Positions 11,763-51,917 of a stretch of 64,000 nucleotides of DNA are shown here, piece by piece. Location of the stretch: contig CM035358.1 in NCBI GenBank assembly GCA_020137815.1, positions 829,356-893,355 of the forward strand, written 5' to 3'. The translations under genes and the position numbers were made by a program. The notes under the pieces were generated by a model, which ran no database searches, was not told where the DNA came from, and saw only the letters and a list, made by a program, of their open reading frames with translations. The DNA comes from Hormiphora californensis (lineage: Eukaryota; Ctenophora; Tentaculata; Cydippida; Pleurobrachiidae). The stretch's first letter is position 1, and every line of letters starts with the position of its first letter.

Positions 11763-11945
11763 CGTTGTATATCAGGGTCAATAAAGTTGGGAATTTTTAC
11801 CATTCAACGGCATCATCCGCGAAATTGTTCAAAATGTCCAATTGAGAAACTAATTAATTGAAGAAATTTCCAATTTCGCTGATGGCGCCGTTGAACGGTG
11901 ACAATTCCCGACTTTGTTGACCAATATGACCCTGATATACAGCAA
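11763..11945. mobile_element. Fold-back element, about 183 bp
   Basis: Inverted arms of 65-70 bases (11763-11832 and 11873-11945) share TATATCAGGGTCA at the outside and a TTCAACGGC block inside, with some mismatches. The 40-base centre is AT-rich. Size and structure fit a MITE; no clear target-site duplication was found. Confidence 0.7.
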
Positions 11946-12376
11946 GTCTCAATTTTTCCATTTCAGCATAATCATATCACTCAACAATTAATTGAGAACC
12001 AGAAATGGTTCTAGCAATCTCATCTATGTGCTTTGCTTATTGCTTTCTAGGCTTATTGCTTTCTATGGCCTTTATGTTATATAGCATTGCCATTGCATAT
12101 ATTCATTGCAAAATGTTCACTGTTTTATAGAGAGGCTAGCTGTATGCCGTTTTATGGTAAATTCAGTATAGTGTTGAAATTGTTGTTGGTCAGTGTTAAA
12201 TAATCTGTCATTATCTTGGCCATTATAATACGGTCAGTACAGTTGTTTGACCTATCCTAATTTGTATTTTAAATAAATTCAGCCAATTAAAATTCATAAT
12301 CATATTGTCAAATCTTCATAGTTCATAAAACCCTTGTTCCCCTAACTCAATATAACTCTCCCCCGGTAGTATCACT

Positions 12377-14111
12377 ATGAACATCACTTATCTGGATCAA
12401 GTGAACTCATCTTTAGCAGTTAATCAGACGCTAAACTCAACAGCTGTTCTATCCATACTAAACGAACAGAATACTTTGAAAGTAAGTAATAACTATGGGA
12501 ATTTGAAATCTTTGATTTGTACTGCGGGTAGTATTTGATTTTGAGTCCTGTTACTAATTTACTTTACCCTTCTACAGGTTCTGTTATGCGCCTACAACTT
12601 CATCCTCCTACTCTCCTCTCTACTGTGCAACTCAGTAGTACTCTATGGGAACCCTCTACCGGCACGCCCTCAAAGCGGACCTGATAACACTACACCTGTT
12701 AATCCTACTGACACTACTGGATCTCCTCATCACCCTCTGCAACGTCCTCCCCCTCACCCTCACAACCTTCTCTGGCATGTGGATGCTGGGTGATACTGTG
12801 TGCGTGTTCCAGGCCCTCATAACCAGATACCTGTACCTCACACAAGCTACTAGTAGTGACACTTATAGCCGTCCACCGGCTCAGAGTGGTACTGGTACGG
12901 CGACCTGTCCGATCAGCTCTTCGAATAGTAAAAGCAGCAGCTTCTAACAGCCCGGTTCCTACTTACTGGGAGCTCTTCTAATCCCACTACTGCCACTAAT
13001 CGGTGCAGCCCTGACTTCCAAAGACATCACTTTTGAGCCCTCCCAACTGTCGTGTGTCCTGCCCTTAATGGACCATTCCTGGCACATAGTCTCGTTTCTA
13101 TACCTCATCGTGTGTTCTGCTGCCGTGATCTTCAGTAACCTATGGATCTTGATCATTGTCCTCAAGTTCAAGTTTTCCCAGGGTGGCGGCTTCTTCTCCA
13201 GTATTGTGGGGGCCACCGTTCCGGGGTACCAGACACGGAAAAACAAACGAAATATCTCAAGTGCAACGTATGTGCCCATTCTACTGATTTGTAGTGTGTT
13301 TATAGGGACGTACCTACCGGTCTACTTCATGGCAGGGGAGGACCATACCAAGGCACACCGATCTGATTCCCCCTGGTTGGGGGTCTTGATGGTGGAGCTC
13401 CTCTCTATCAATGTTATCTGTAATCCTGTTGTCTACACCCTTAGTAATGGACGCTTTAGAAGGTATGTCATCTCTCTAATCAAATGCAGGGAGTTCAAGG
13501 TTGGAGTTGGTAAGAATCCAGATGAGAGTTCTGATGAGGGTATAGTGTCCCAGTTCTTCTCCTACACTAGGACAAGTGTGGCCAGTATGAGGGCGAGTGT
13601 GGTAACTATGAGAACTAGTATTGCCCGAACTACCTCCCTCTCTCGTCCCTCCCCGGGCTCCTCAATTAGGTCTTCCTCACACCTGGGAATGTACGAGAGT
13701 AATATCGCCCCGGGGGCATTTGCAGGGGATTGGAGTTGCAGTCCGGGCCGGAAACAGCGCCAGAAAAAGAGGCTGGAGTTTCTGCGAAGTAGATCCTGTA
13801 ACACCGTTCTAAATCAACCGATAACAGAAAATTCATCGTCCGATCAGGGGGGAATGTTCAAGCCTAAATCGTGTATCATGCTCCAGAAACAAGATTCAGG
13901 GAGCACAATCAACACCCCAACACCCCCTGGTGGTATCCTCAAATCTTCCTGGGGAGATATCCCCACACCTCACAGGAATGGAGTCACATTTGCAACACTC
14001 GACCCCTTAGCAGTTCGAGTTCCCAAAAAGACAGATCAGAGACGTGTCGGTTTAGTATTGCCTGTCTCACCGTTACCAAACATCAAGAAAACTAAAAGCG
14101 TAGCAGACTAA
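12377..14111 (+). CDS. Class A (rhodopsin-like) G-protein-coupled receptor, frame-broken
   Basis: Exon 1 (12377-12481) encodes 35 residues with four N-glycosylation sequons (NIT, NSS, NQT, NST). Exon 2 starts at 12578 after a CTACAG acceptor and runs to TAG/TAA-type stop at 14111. Seven hydrophobic segments can be followed: helix 1 from 12578, helix 2 near 12690, helix 3 with a conserved Cys (GDTVCVFQ) and AVHRLR in place of DRY, helix 4 near 12965, helix 5 near 13090, helix 6 near 13265 and helix 7 near 13380 ending NPVVY. A Cys before helix 5 (LSCVL) can pair with the helix 3 Cys. A long Ser-rich cytoplasmic tail of about 210 residues follows. The frame changes three times (about 12647, 12843 and 12950), each a one- or two-base shift. 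From 12960 to the stop the frame is open. So this is a young pseudogene or carries assembly errors. Ligand unknown. Confidence 0.8.
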
Positions 14112-14120
14112 TTGATCTAA

Positions 14121-14126
14121 AATAAA
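14121..14126 (+). terminator. GPCR polyadenylation signal AATAAA
   Basis: Canonical AATAAA 10 bases after the GPCR stop codon. The anillin signal on the other strand is only about 80 bases away, so the two genes converge with almost no space between their transcript ends. Confidence 0.65.
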
Positions 14127-14202
14127 ACAATTTCCATACTAAAGAGGTTTATTATTCGTCAAATTCTCGGGAAATGAGATGGCCAAAGAGACAATTTGAA
14201 CT

Positions 14203-14208
14203 TTTATT
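14203..14208 (-). terminator. Anillin polyadenylation signal AATAAA
   Basis: TTTATT on the plus strand is AATAAA on the anillin strand, 58 bases after the anillin stop codon (14266-14268). Confidence 0.7.
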
Positions 14209-14265
14209 TCACAATATTCTTATTTGTTTTTAGCAGCCTTGGTAACGAAATTACCCCATCGTCTC

Positions 14266-42170
<27,905 letters not shown>

Positions 42171-43150
42171 GACTACAGTGTAAAGAGGTAGAAGAATGAA
42201 AAGGTAATTTATAATCAATATGCTTATTACGAAACTATCATAAGTTCAGCAGTATGTTTTGAGGGTTTAGTCACGGGGTTTAGTCCGTGGAGACTGGGGG
42301 TGGTCCGTGGTGGTCCACGGCTGACGGCGATCAGATAATTTTACATAATCTGAACACTTTCAAGGACTCTACCAAGGTAGGATACGGGCTTTCTTGTAAA
42401 ACAAGGAAGGCACGTTTTAATTTTCACTGAAAGTCCCTGGCCCGGTGCCCCCTACATCTTGGTATCTTGGTATTGTCTTTGTGTAGATCCTACACCGGTG
42501 TCAGTTCCTTACAGAGCCTCCCCCTCCCTGGAAACATTCCGTATTCAGTCCAATATCCCCACCTAGTATTTAGTAAGCGCTTCTAGGTCCTGCTTGTGGG
42601 TGGTCCCTAGGGTGTGCTAAGTGAAAATTTTGTCGACTTGGCCAATAGTTTAAGGGTAGATATGAAACTATGGACAATTGTCTACTACATCCTGAAAACG
42701 GAATTGGGGTAGGGTTAGGGACCACTGGTCCCCCCTGACTCTGATTACCGCAACTGGCCCAAGGCGCACAAGGACTCGCTGGACCGCAGTCCCAGCTCCA
42801 TCAGCCGTCCGTCCATGACTTGGCATACGCTGCACGCATGAGGGGGCTGATGGCCGCAGCGCATTCCAAGTCCCTGACTTTCACAACAAAATTCTTCAGA
42901 AAATTTCGTAAACTTTTTGAAAAGTATTTCGAAGAGTTTCATCTTTTTAATGCGCTGCAAAATCGCAAATTAATGGATGGCGCGAATTTATAAATTGTTA
43001 ACGATGCAATTTCGAAATATCTTCGTGCGCGCTGAAGAAAAATAAAGTAAAGCCAGACTTGCCAAAAATCACTTCTGGCTTTGTTTCGCGATCGATTTTT
43101 TGGGGCCAGCGTTAAAATCTGGGTGTTTTGGGAGTGCTGACAAACGGTTT

Positions 43151-43209
43151 TTTAGGGTTAGGGCTAAAGTAGGGTTAGGGTTAGGGTTGGGGTTTGGGTT
43201 GGGGTTAGG
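43151..43209. repeat. Interstitial telomere-like repeats
   Basis: Several TTAGGG units in a row, then degenerate GGGTT(A/T)GG units. TTAGGG is the animal telomere unit. The block is short and far from any visible chromosome end. Confidence 0.85.
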
Positions 43210-43608
43210 CCTTGACATTCCCTACCAGATAAACTTTGAATCTGTTGTGGCTTGCGCGTGAGTAATACTGAGAATACTCCGCAAGCAATCCGTGTGATAT
43301 ATATAACGATGGATTTTGTGAGATCGTTGTCTTTCTTCTACTTACTCAAACTCCTGTGTATCACTTTGTTCAGTTCCGGACACACGCATCAGAATCAGCC
43401 AAAACGGTTGAGTGGTTTGGCGGTTAGAGCCATTTTAGTGAATCAACTTTTTTGGCAGCGCGCACCTGTAAACAGGCCTCCAAACACCCAGATCGTAACG
43501 GCGCCCATTTTTTGGTTGTGAAAATTCGTTGGCGACCCCGACAGTGCACTTAGTTCAGCTATGGTTAGTCGTTTTTTCGTGTGCTACATCTTTAATGCAG
43601 AATTTTTG

Positions 43609-43612
<4 letters not shown>

Positions 43613-43699
<87 letters not shown>
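43613..43699. repeat. (GT)n microsatellite
   Basis: About 87 bases of pure GT. The Cys/Val frames over it are repeat translations. Confidence 0.95.
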
Positions 43700-43701
<2 letters not shown>

Positions 43702-44266
43702 AGCACCTCCCATCATTCCGCCCACTGTGCTGCCCCTTCATAGGTCGACAGCCGACCTCCATTATAATCACTCCACGCCACTACCCTCCACACAAAGGGA
43801 CAGTGTTGGTGTTCTCCGGTTCAGTCCTGGTGTTCTGCAGAGCAAGCTCCACATTTCCCTCGAACTGTTCCGGCACCACAAGAAGAGTTTTGATTCACGG
43901 CTTAATAGAGACCAGCGTGTCTTGTATGTTGGGACAATGGGTGAAATTTACCTGCCTCCCTGGCTGGTCTTCGGTTACTACTGCTGCAAGGAGCTGTAGA
44001 AGTAGGTGGGTCTTCCGAATTTGCCACAGCGATAACTCACAGCCCGTGAGGCCTGTGTCGGTTGACAAATCTTATCACACTCTAGGCCTTGGGTCGATAC
44101 CGCTAGTACACAGATCTGCATACAGCCAGGAGGTCCGGAAAAGTCTAATTTCTTTGACTTATATTGCACGGTTAAGCGTCTACACTTAAAGTAACACTGT
44201 GAGGCATTGGGCAAGTATCAGCCCCCAGTGGTGTGCATTTTGCGGATTTAATACTTGTCTAAGGAG

Positions 44267-44400
44267 GCGGGGTGGCCGAGTGGGCCCAGACCTGCCCCAT
44301 TACTCGCGGGTCCTAAGGTAGATGTGCATGTGTGTAGTCCCTCCTAGGTAACAGTCTCGACTCTGTTACCTGTTTCAGGTCAGGATGGTTAGGGGTGGTT
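44267..44400 (+). repeat. Possible tRNA-derived SINE fragment
   Basis: GGCGGGGTGGCCGAGTGG resembles the 5' end and A box of tRNA-Leu/Ser. About 85 bases on, GTCTCGACTC could be a decayed B box. The stems expected of a working tRNA do not close, so a SINE or pseudo-tRNA is the better reading. Confidence 0.35.
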
Positions 44401-44616
44401 GCATCTGGCTGTAAGTTAGGTGAGTTTTATCAGGTCGAGTGTTTGGTCGGGAGTGAGAATATTCTCGGCAATGTCCCGGTAGTCTAGCCATTGTTATCAT
44501 GGAGGTTATGTGCTGATTCATAATGGTCATCAGCGACCGCGATTAAGTAGGCTTAGTAACTGGGATTTAATTTAATAAATTCCGTTTACTCAACCTAGGG
44601 ATAGACCCTATTTCAA

Positions 44617-44744
44617 GTGAGATTATCAGTTCAACTGGGATCAGTTGCACTGCAAGAGCTCGGTGCCATGTGTAACAAAGTTACTGGCGGGGGTGAGATT
44701 ATCAGTTCAACTGGTATAGTTTCACTGCAAGAGCTCGGTGCCAT
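44617..44744. repeat. Two-copy direct repeat, 76-bp period
   Basis: GTGAGATTATCAGTTCAACT and the next 30 bases, to CAAGAGCTCGGTGCCAT, occur twice with two substitutions. Confidence 0.85.
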
Positions 44745-45044
44745 AATTGAGTCCGGCAAGGTCTCTGGCAAAGTTTACTCCCCGTACTTGGGGAGAGAGC
44801 CGGTGTGATTTGACCGTACTCACTGGACCATCAGCCAACCAGGTCCACGGCAACGGGACTGAGCTTGAAGAGCTCAGCTGGCACGAAGAACTCATTTCTG
44901 AGTTCCCCCCGCTGTGAGTTTGTGTGATAAATGATTTAAACGCTCCCAAAAGCAGAGAACCGACCTTGGTCCTTGCCTCCAACGAAAGTGTTGACAAACT
45001 CAAAACGTGTTGTTATTAGTGTGCACTAAATTTCCATTGTTAGG

Positions 45045-48000
45045 ATGAGTAAGATATTTGAGCCGTTCCGTGTAATGGGACTGGTGTCAAATGATGTCCC
45101 ATCCGTTGTCCAGACCCGAGGATCGGAATACTTTGTTACAACCTGTGTCGGCAAGGCTTTCAACACATACAACGTACTGTTACAAGTTTTTTTCATTTTT
45201 GACTTCTAAGGGTTTAGTTAAACCCTTTAGTTAAACCCCCTGTAATGAAAATCCTCTCAAAACTCGTTAAAATAGTCCAGTATTTATAATACCACCCAAC
45301 TGTATTTTGTATTCTCTGACCTGAAACCACCCCCTCAGTGTAAAAAGTTGAACCTAGTATTCGCATCACCTCTTCACGGTGGCCCTATCTCCTGTATGGC
45401 GGCCCACAAGGACCTTATCTTTACTACAGTGCATGATACTGTTTATGTTTGGAATCGGGCCAGATTGATCTCAACTTTCACTGGACACACTGGGGACATA
45501 ACTCACATTTTACCTTTTGGGGAACATCTCATTTCGATTGGTAACTAATTTACTTTGTAGTGTGTTTATTGTTTTATGAAACTAGCCCTCTCACTTTCAG
45601 TTGGTAACTATGCCTACTTTTTTCATGTGTACTAACACCCCTCTCCTGATCAGCATCAGATAAGCGGCTGATAATACACGATATTAGTAGTGGGGAGGTG
45701 TATGCTGAACTAAATTTGGATCACGCTGTCACCTCTCTCCTTCACCCCGCTACCTATCTGAACAAGGTATGTCATTTAACAAGGTACATATTTGTGTAGT
45801 TAATTAATTAGTTAATTAAATAATTAGTTAAAAAGATAATTAGGTAGTAACTAAACAAGGTATGTCATCTAATTAAACAAGAAGGTGTACACCGTACAAT
45901 ATCATGATGTGTTCAGTAAAACATTGTTCCCCAGATCCTCCTTGGCACGGATGATGGTGTAATGGAGCTATGGAACGTTCGGACCATGAAACTTATCTAC
46001 CAGTTTACTGGACTAACAGGAAGGATTACAGTTTTAGCACAGGTAATAATGAGATAAATTGGTGTTTTAAATAGTAACACACAATTAATTAACTCTATCT
46101 CGTTCAACACAATAAATTTTATTCAATGTTCATACTCCGGATGGTGATCACTAATCACTGATCACTGTTCAGAATAATATGGATATAAGAACCTCCCCCA
46201 GTCACCAGTGTTGTCATAAAAACGATACAAAATACTCTCCCCTCTCCCAGTCTCCAGCAATAGATGTGGTTGGTGTGGGATGCAGCGATGGAAAGATTAA
46301 TATTCACAATCTCCGGACTGACGAGAAGATTATGAGTTTCTATCAAGATTGGGGCTGCGTTACAACCCTCTCTTTCAGATCAGGTACACGTCGTCTAGGA
46401 AAGAATTCCTCTTTAATATTGGTGGCATTAGTGAAAAGGCGGTATAGTGAAATATTTGCTGACTGAGCTAGTCACTTTGAGGGCCCTTTAGTACTCTAAT
46501 TTCCAGTATCCTCTCTTCCTCTCTCAGATGGGGTGGCTCACATGGTGTCAGGTAGCACGGAGGGTCACATAGCGATATGGGATCTGGAAAAGCAACAGTT
46601 ACACAGGTACACCACAATTAGTTACGAATTAGTTTCTAATTATATAATGGTGTTGGTGTATTCTGTCCTGTTTATTTTGTGTTGTTGATAATACTTTTGT
46701 GCTCCCAGTTTTATGTTTTTACCCAGCAACACCCCTAAACCTCATCCTCCAAGGTGACACCCCTAAACCTCATCCTCCAAGGTGATACCCCTAAACCTCA
46801 TCCTCCAAGGTGACACCCCTAAACCTCATCCTCCAAGGTGACACCCCTAAACCTCATCCTCCAAGGTGATACCTCTAAACCTCATCCTCCAAGGTGACAC
46901 CCCTAAACCTCATCCTCCAAGGTGACACCCCTAAACCTCTCCTAAACCTCTCCTAAACCTCACCTAAACCTCTCCTAAACCTCTCCTAAACCTCTCCTAA
47001 ACCTCTCCTAAACCTCTCTCCTAAACCTCTCCCATCCTCTCTCTCAGCACGGTTCACAACGCTCACAGTGGATCAGTTGGTACGTCCACCTATCTCCCCT
47101 CCCAGGCTCTCCTTCTCTCATCCAGCTCTGATAACGCCCTGAAGGTGTGGGTCTTCGATGGACCTGGTATGTTGCAGGAACCGACCGAATCAGGAAATAC
47201 TGGTCCCTGATTGGCTGATAACCAGTCACGTGACCTAAATAACGAGCTCTGATTGGGGGTTTCCTTGTTTCGGTCGGTTCCTGGTATGTTGTTTTATTGT
47301 TGGTGCAGTAGTAACACTAGGTATGCTGGGAGTGAGTTAGTGACGCAGCCGGTTCAGCCAAAACTCATTGTGCTTAGCCAAATTATTTTCTTCTTTTAGT
47401 TTCAGATCCTAGCACTGGTCCTCACATCAAGGAGCCTTTCTGAAAGTTGTTATAGGGTTCTAATCCCTCCTAATTCACACCAGGTGGAACTGCTAGAGTG
47501 TTGCGAGAGAGAACCGGACACTCTGCCCCTCCCACAATCTGCCGGTTCTACGGGGAGAACTCTGAAACTGTCCTCACTGCCGGACATGACAGAAGCGTCC
47601 GGAGTTTTTGTGTTTTTAAAGATGAACGGAGCAAGGAACTTAGTCAGGGTAAGCAAATCACAGGACATCAGCTGTATGATTAACAGTTGTATATACCGAC
47701 CTGCTGTGTTCGTAATGAAATTACCCCTCTGTTATTATTGCTGTATGCAATAAAATGGGTGACTTCGTAACCAACTTGCTGTGAGGACTGAGGGTGTTGT
47801 ATGAATCGGTCTGAGTGTGGGAAGTTGCAGGGGAGTTTTTTAGGGGGAACCTGTAGAATGTAGATCATGTACCATGAATTGGTAATACATATCATCAAAT
47901 CAATAATTGTTCATTACTTCTCATTATAGGGTCAATAGTAAGTCGGAGTAAAAAGTTAAATCTACCGGCTGAGGACCTAAAGCTGACTCCAGTCACCGCA

Positions 48001-49988
48001 CTATCAGCTGGTAAGATATTTCATCCCCTCCCCTCTGTGAGACACTTGTCCTGAAACCTCACTTACTTATTACTCAACCTCACTTACTCATTACTCAACA
48101 AAACTTTAAACCGCACTATTTGGTATATATTCACTAAACCCTCAAAACTAAAACTCTAAAGTCTAAACATAACTATTCACTAAACTTTCTAACCCTCACT
48201 AAACCCCCTCCCCTTTAGAGGAGATAAGGGAGCGGGAGTGGAGTAACGTTATGACGGCCCATGTGGGAGACAAGAATGTGAGACTGTGGAGCACGTGTAA
48301 TGCAACACTGAACAACAAACCACTGATTCCAAAACTTGATAACATCGTAGTTTCGGTTAGTGCAAGATGGGTTTACAATTTACATGGGTGTTAGGTAGAA
48401 TGTATCCGAAGACCCGCACGCCAATATAATAGTATTCTTGACTAAAATGGGGTCTGGGTAATGCTTAATTCTTAGTTTCCATATTGATTGATTTCAACCG
48501 AAGACTAATATTTTCTTCCAGGCTGTGTGTATGACATCTTGTGGCCACATTGGTCTAGTGGGGTACAACTCTGGACATCTTACAGCTTTCAACGTCCAAT
48601 CTGGAAACAACAGGGGCATTTACGGAAAGGGTCCAGGTGATTATGTTTTCCATGCTACTAAGCTATTTCCAAATTATTTTTTTAAACTTTTGTATTGGTT
48701 TGTATTATCTCTCTACTCCCATTTCTGTACTAAAACTTCTATAGAAGTTGACCAATAAACTTAATTAGATCTAATTAAGTTGATTGCTCAACTAATTGAT
48801 TCTGACTACCAAATCTCAGCCCATAAAGGAAGGATAACGGGGGTTGCAACAGATAGTGTTAACAAGATAGCTGTCAGTGTTGGCAGGGACTCCACTCTCA
48901 AGGTACGGGGCGGGGATATATATCTCTCTCTCTCACATTGTCTCTGTGATTAATATCTTGTTGAACAGTTCAATGAACTGAGTTCATGCCTGACTCCCAC
49001 CACCTCCCCGCAATCTTTGGTTACGTAGTCACCCCAATATATACTTAAGCAGAGGGTAATTTCATTACCAACCTCAATCTCTCCAATATTGTAAACTTCC
49101 CCTACACATGTTCTCCATCCAGATATGGGAGTTCTCTCCTCGCACCCTCCTCTCTATCGTGGACCTGCCCGGGCCTGCCCTAAAGCTGACCCTCCACCGG
49201 GAAAGTGGTCTGGCAGCAGTGGCCCTTGATGGTGGATGTGTGGTGGTGGTTGATGTGGATACGAGTAGGATTGTGCGGAATTTCCACCAGTCTGCAACCG
49301 TTACTGACATGGTAATATAGTGAAACTCTGTTGCAAATTATTGGTCACCCCGGTCTCTAGACTTTCATGAAATTCTATCTCTCGAAACCCGGTACGAATG
49401 CAAGTTATTTTTATTCAAAGAGACTGTTATACTTGTCAAATCGGACATCTCTCTAACTTGGCAGGTCTCTCTTTTTTACAGTACTAATAATAAACTGCTA
49501 ATATATTATGTGCATGACTGCTACATATTATGTGTGCTGTTACATCTACACACTCTTTTGTGCAGAGTCGTGTCTTATGTAAATACTTGATATGAAATAG
49601 TTGATCTAGACACAAACTCTCCGTTTAGTCAGCTGATCGCACTTATACTGTCTCTGTACTTATAAGTACAGTATAAATACTGTCTCTGCTTAGAACATAC
49701 ATTTTGTTAAAAACAGGACAAACTTTCCCACGCATTCTTGTAACCTGTAACACATGTGTCTCCTCCAGTGCTACAGTAAAGACTGTAAATGGTTGGTAGT
49801 GGCCACATCAGACCGAATTATCCGGATCTGGGATCTTGCAACAGCCCGGCTTATTGACTGCTTCCAGACTCCTTCACTCGTATCTTCTGTTTCAGTGTCA
49901 CCTGAACACCTTGTTACAACTCACCAAGGCGAACTAGGTGTTTGTCTGTGGTGAGTTAGAGGGGTCTGTCTGTCTGTCTGTCTGTCTG

Positions 49989-50025
<37 letters not shown>

Positions 50026-50112
50026 GACTGTCTATCTGTCTGTTTGTCTGCCTGTCTGTCTGTCTGTCTGTCTGTCTATCTGTCTGTCTATCTGTCTGTC
50101 TGTCTGTCTGTA

Positions 50113-50182
<70 letters not shown>

Positions 50183-51917
50183 CCTGTCTGCCCGTGTTTT
50201 TTGTTACATTGTTATATCCCCATTTATTCCTTCTACCAGGGTAAACAAGACACTATATGAAAGTGTAGAACTGCGTCCACTACCTGATGATGTAGAACCA
50301 CGGCTAATTGGGGCAACTGTACAACAACAACCAATGGGTCAGTGTCACATGTATTTTGTGTGTGTAGTTTCAGGCCCTTGTGTCCCCTGTCTCTGTCACA
50401 CATATTCAGTGTGATGGTTGGAGGGCGCCATGACCTTCTTACTATTCTCACACGTGAAACTGCGCGCGGCGGGATCGGGTTATTTCATCGCGCGCGTTCG
50501 TTTTCTTTGGTCACGTGACCAGCGTGGGAAATTCATTTCACCACATTTTCGGTGATTGATTTTGTAAGCCAGGTGGATTATGCTGTATATAATTCTTGTT
50601 TTTTGACAGAGGTAGATAGCGAGGGGGAGGATAGTGGTGAGTGGAAGGGAGCTGAGCAGTTACAGGAGGATCTGGTGACGCTGTCAGACACCCCACGTGC
50701 TAAATGGACCGCCCTCTGCAATCTAGACATTATCAAGGTAACGACGTTATCTTGCATTTGTATTTTTTCCCTTCCTATTTTGTTGATAATTATTAGTCTC
50801 ACAATATTTCTTAAATTACATCCTTTTTAGAAACGAAACAAACCAAAAGCACCACCTACGGCCCCCAAAGCGGCCCCCTTTTTCCTCCAAACAACGAAGG
50901 AACTGGTGCCTAAATTTGTAGTAGAGGAAAAGGAGGAAACGGAGAAGGAATCTTCTAAAATGCTGAGGTAGATATATGACTTTGATAGACCAAGAATATA
51001 ACAAGACAAGATGGCTTTTTTTGTTCTCAATTAACCACAGTGAAATTCTCAACTCCTCTCCAGGATAGGAGAGAGTGATTTCCAGAGACAATTACTAAAC
51101 AGTAATGATACAGCCAGTATGTTACGATACATGAAGGATATGGCAACCCCTACAGTCGGTATGTACTGAAAAACAATAGTGACAGTTACCATGTTACTAT
51201 GTCTACTAATTCATAATTGTACAATAGTTCACTGGTTATATAGACTCTATACCGTATAACAGCAATACTCCAATTTACGGGACTCCTCGGGGTAAGTAAT
51301 TCACTTCGTTTTATCACCAGCTTCTCCCCATTGCAGACCTCGAGCTTCAGTCTATGTCCCCCATGGATGGTGGTTCTCACGAGCTGGTCTTGAAGTTTCT
51401 GGAGTTTCTAATCGACGCACACTCCCTCAAACTATCGTTTGATCTTGTTCAAGCTTATACCAATGTCTTCCTTAAGGTAAGAACCTTCAGCCCAATTCAA
51501 ATAATATACAGTCAGACCCCGATTTACCGGGAGCACAAACTTCCCCGATATTCAGTTTTCAGTCATTTCTCTATCTATCACCCCCTTTTTTTCAATCCCA
51601 GTATAACAGACAGTACCTGATGGAAACACCTGCACTCCAAGATCAACTGACATCACTGAGAAAAATTCACAAAGGTACAGTATTATGGTGTTAATGGTGC
51701 TAATGTGACAATACGACTTACGAGACATTGAGAAGTAGTGGATAGTGGGTAGAAGTTGGTATCGATCAACCCGGGTAGAGTATAACACTGTTCAGAACTA
51801 TGACAATCCCTAATCAGTAATACCCTCCCCTTCCTTGTAGAGCAATGGACAGAACTGCAGAAGAGGTTACAGGAGGTTGTATGTGTAACCAACTTTCTGA
51901 AGAACGTGGCCCTCTGA
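45045..51917 (+). CDS. WDR36: WDR36 / UTP21, small-subunit processome WD40 protein
   Basis: Nucleolar component of the UTP-B complex, needed for 18S rRNA processing. 21 exons with agreeing phases give 860 residues: 45045-45173, 45339-45540, 45654-45766, 45935-46042, 46251-46383, 46528-46606, 47048-47166, 47484-47648, 47930-48010, 48219-48355, 48522-48636, 48820-48902, 49123-49311, 49769-49950, 50240-50337, 50610-50737, 50831-50967, 51064-51158, 51337-51476, 51602-51674, 51841-51917. The start MSKIFEPFRVMGLVSNDVP and VTTCVGKAFNTYN match the family N-terminus; DWGCVTTLSFRS, GHIAIWDLE, CGHIGLVGYNSG and IRIWDLATARLIDCF are WD40 strands of the double propeller. The all-helical Utp21 C-terminal domain is seen in LELQSMSPMDGGS to FLKNVAL. 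Human WDR36 is 951 residues. Introns are 94-457 bp and carry a MITE, a 28-bp minisatellite and a TGTC repeat. Confidence 0.95.
46734..47036 (+). repeat. Minisatellite filling WDR36 intron 6
   Basis: About seven 28-base units (CCTAAACCTCATCCTCCAAG plus GTGACACC), then about ten 11-base units TCTCCTAAACC up to the acceptor of exon 7. The second block provides the pyrimidine tract. Confidence 0.9.
47175..47283. mobile_element. hAT-like MITE copy 1, inserted at a splice donor
   Basis: 109 bases with perfect 15-base inverted ends CAGGAACCGACCGAA. The flanking 8-base duplication GTATGTTG is at 47167-47174 and 47284-47291. The first copy is exactly intron positions +1 to +8 after WDR36 exon 7. The interior contains CAGTCACGTGACC. 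It is about 95% identical to the copy at 56258-56366. Confidence 0.9.
49963..50190 (+). repeat. (TGTC)n microsatellite
   Basis: About 225 bases of TGTC with scattered substitutions, filling most of WDR36 intron 14. The Cys-Leu-Ser-Val frames over it are not genes. Confidence 0.95.

Larger units (their letters stand above)
10427..12376. other. Intergenic region upstream of GPCR
   Basis: AT-rich DNA with a large palindrome (10834-10992), a second palindrome (10989-11019), a GA run at 11094-11110, a long G run at 11590-11612 and a fold-back element (11763-11945). No coding exon is supported. The GPCR promoter must lie in the last few hundred bases; no TATA box is obvious. Confidence 0.55.
42171..45044. 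other. Intergenic region between anillin and WDR36
   Basis: The two genes are divergent here. I see no gene. Contents: telomere-like repeats at 43151-43209, a (GT)n tract at 43613-43699, a tRNA-like fragment near 44267 and a two-copy direct repeat at 44617-44744. The anillin and WDR36 promoters lie at the two ends; neither shows a clear TATA box. Confidence 0.6.

Noticed and set aside
13562-13804. Minus frame opposite the GPCR tail
   Set aside because: Shadow of the real coding strand.
43561-43743. Cys-Val repeat protein
   Set aside because: Translation of the (GT)n tract.
49988-50260. Cys-Leu-Ser-Val repeat protein
   Set aside because: Translation of the TGTC microsatellite in WDR36 intron 14.
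51241-51296. Possible extra WDR36 mini-exon ending at gtaagt
   Set aside because: Exons 18 and 19 join in phase without it and the family has no insert there.
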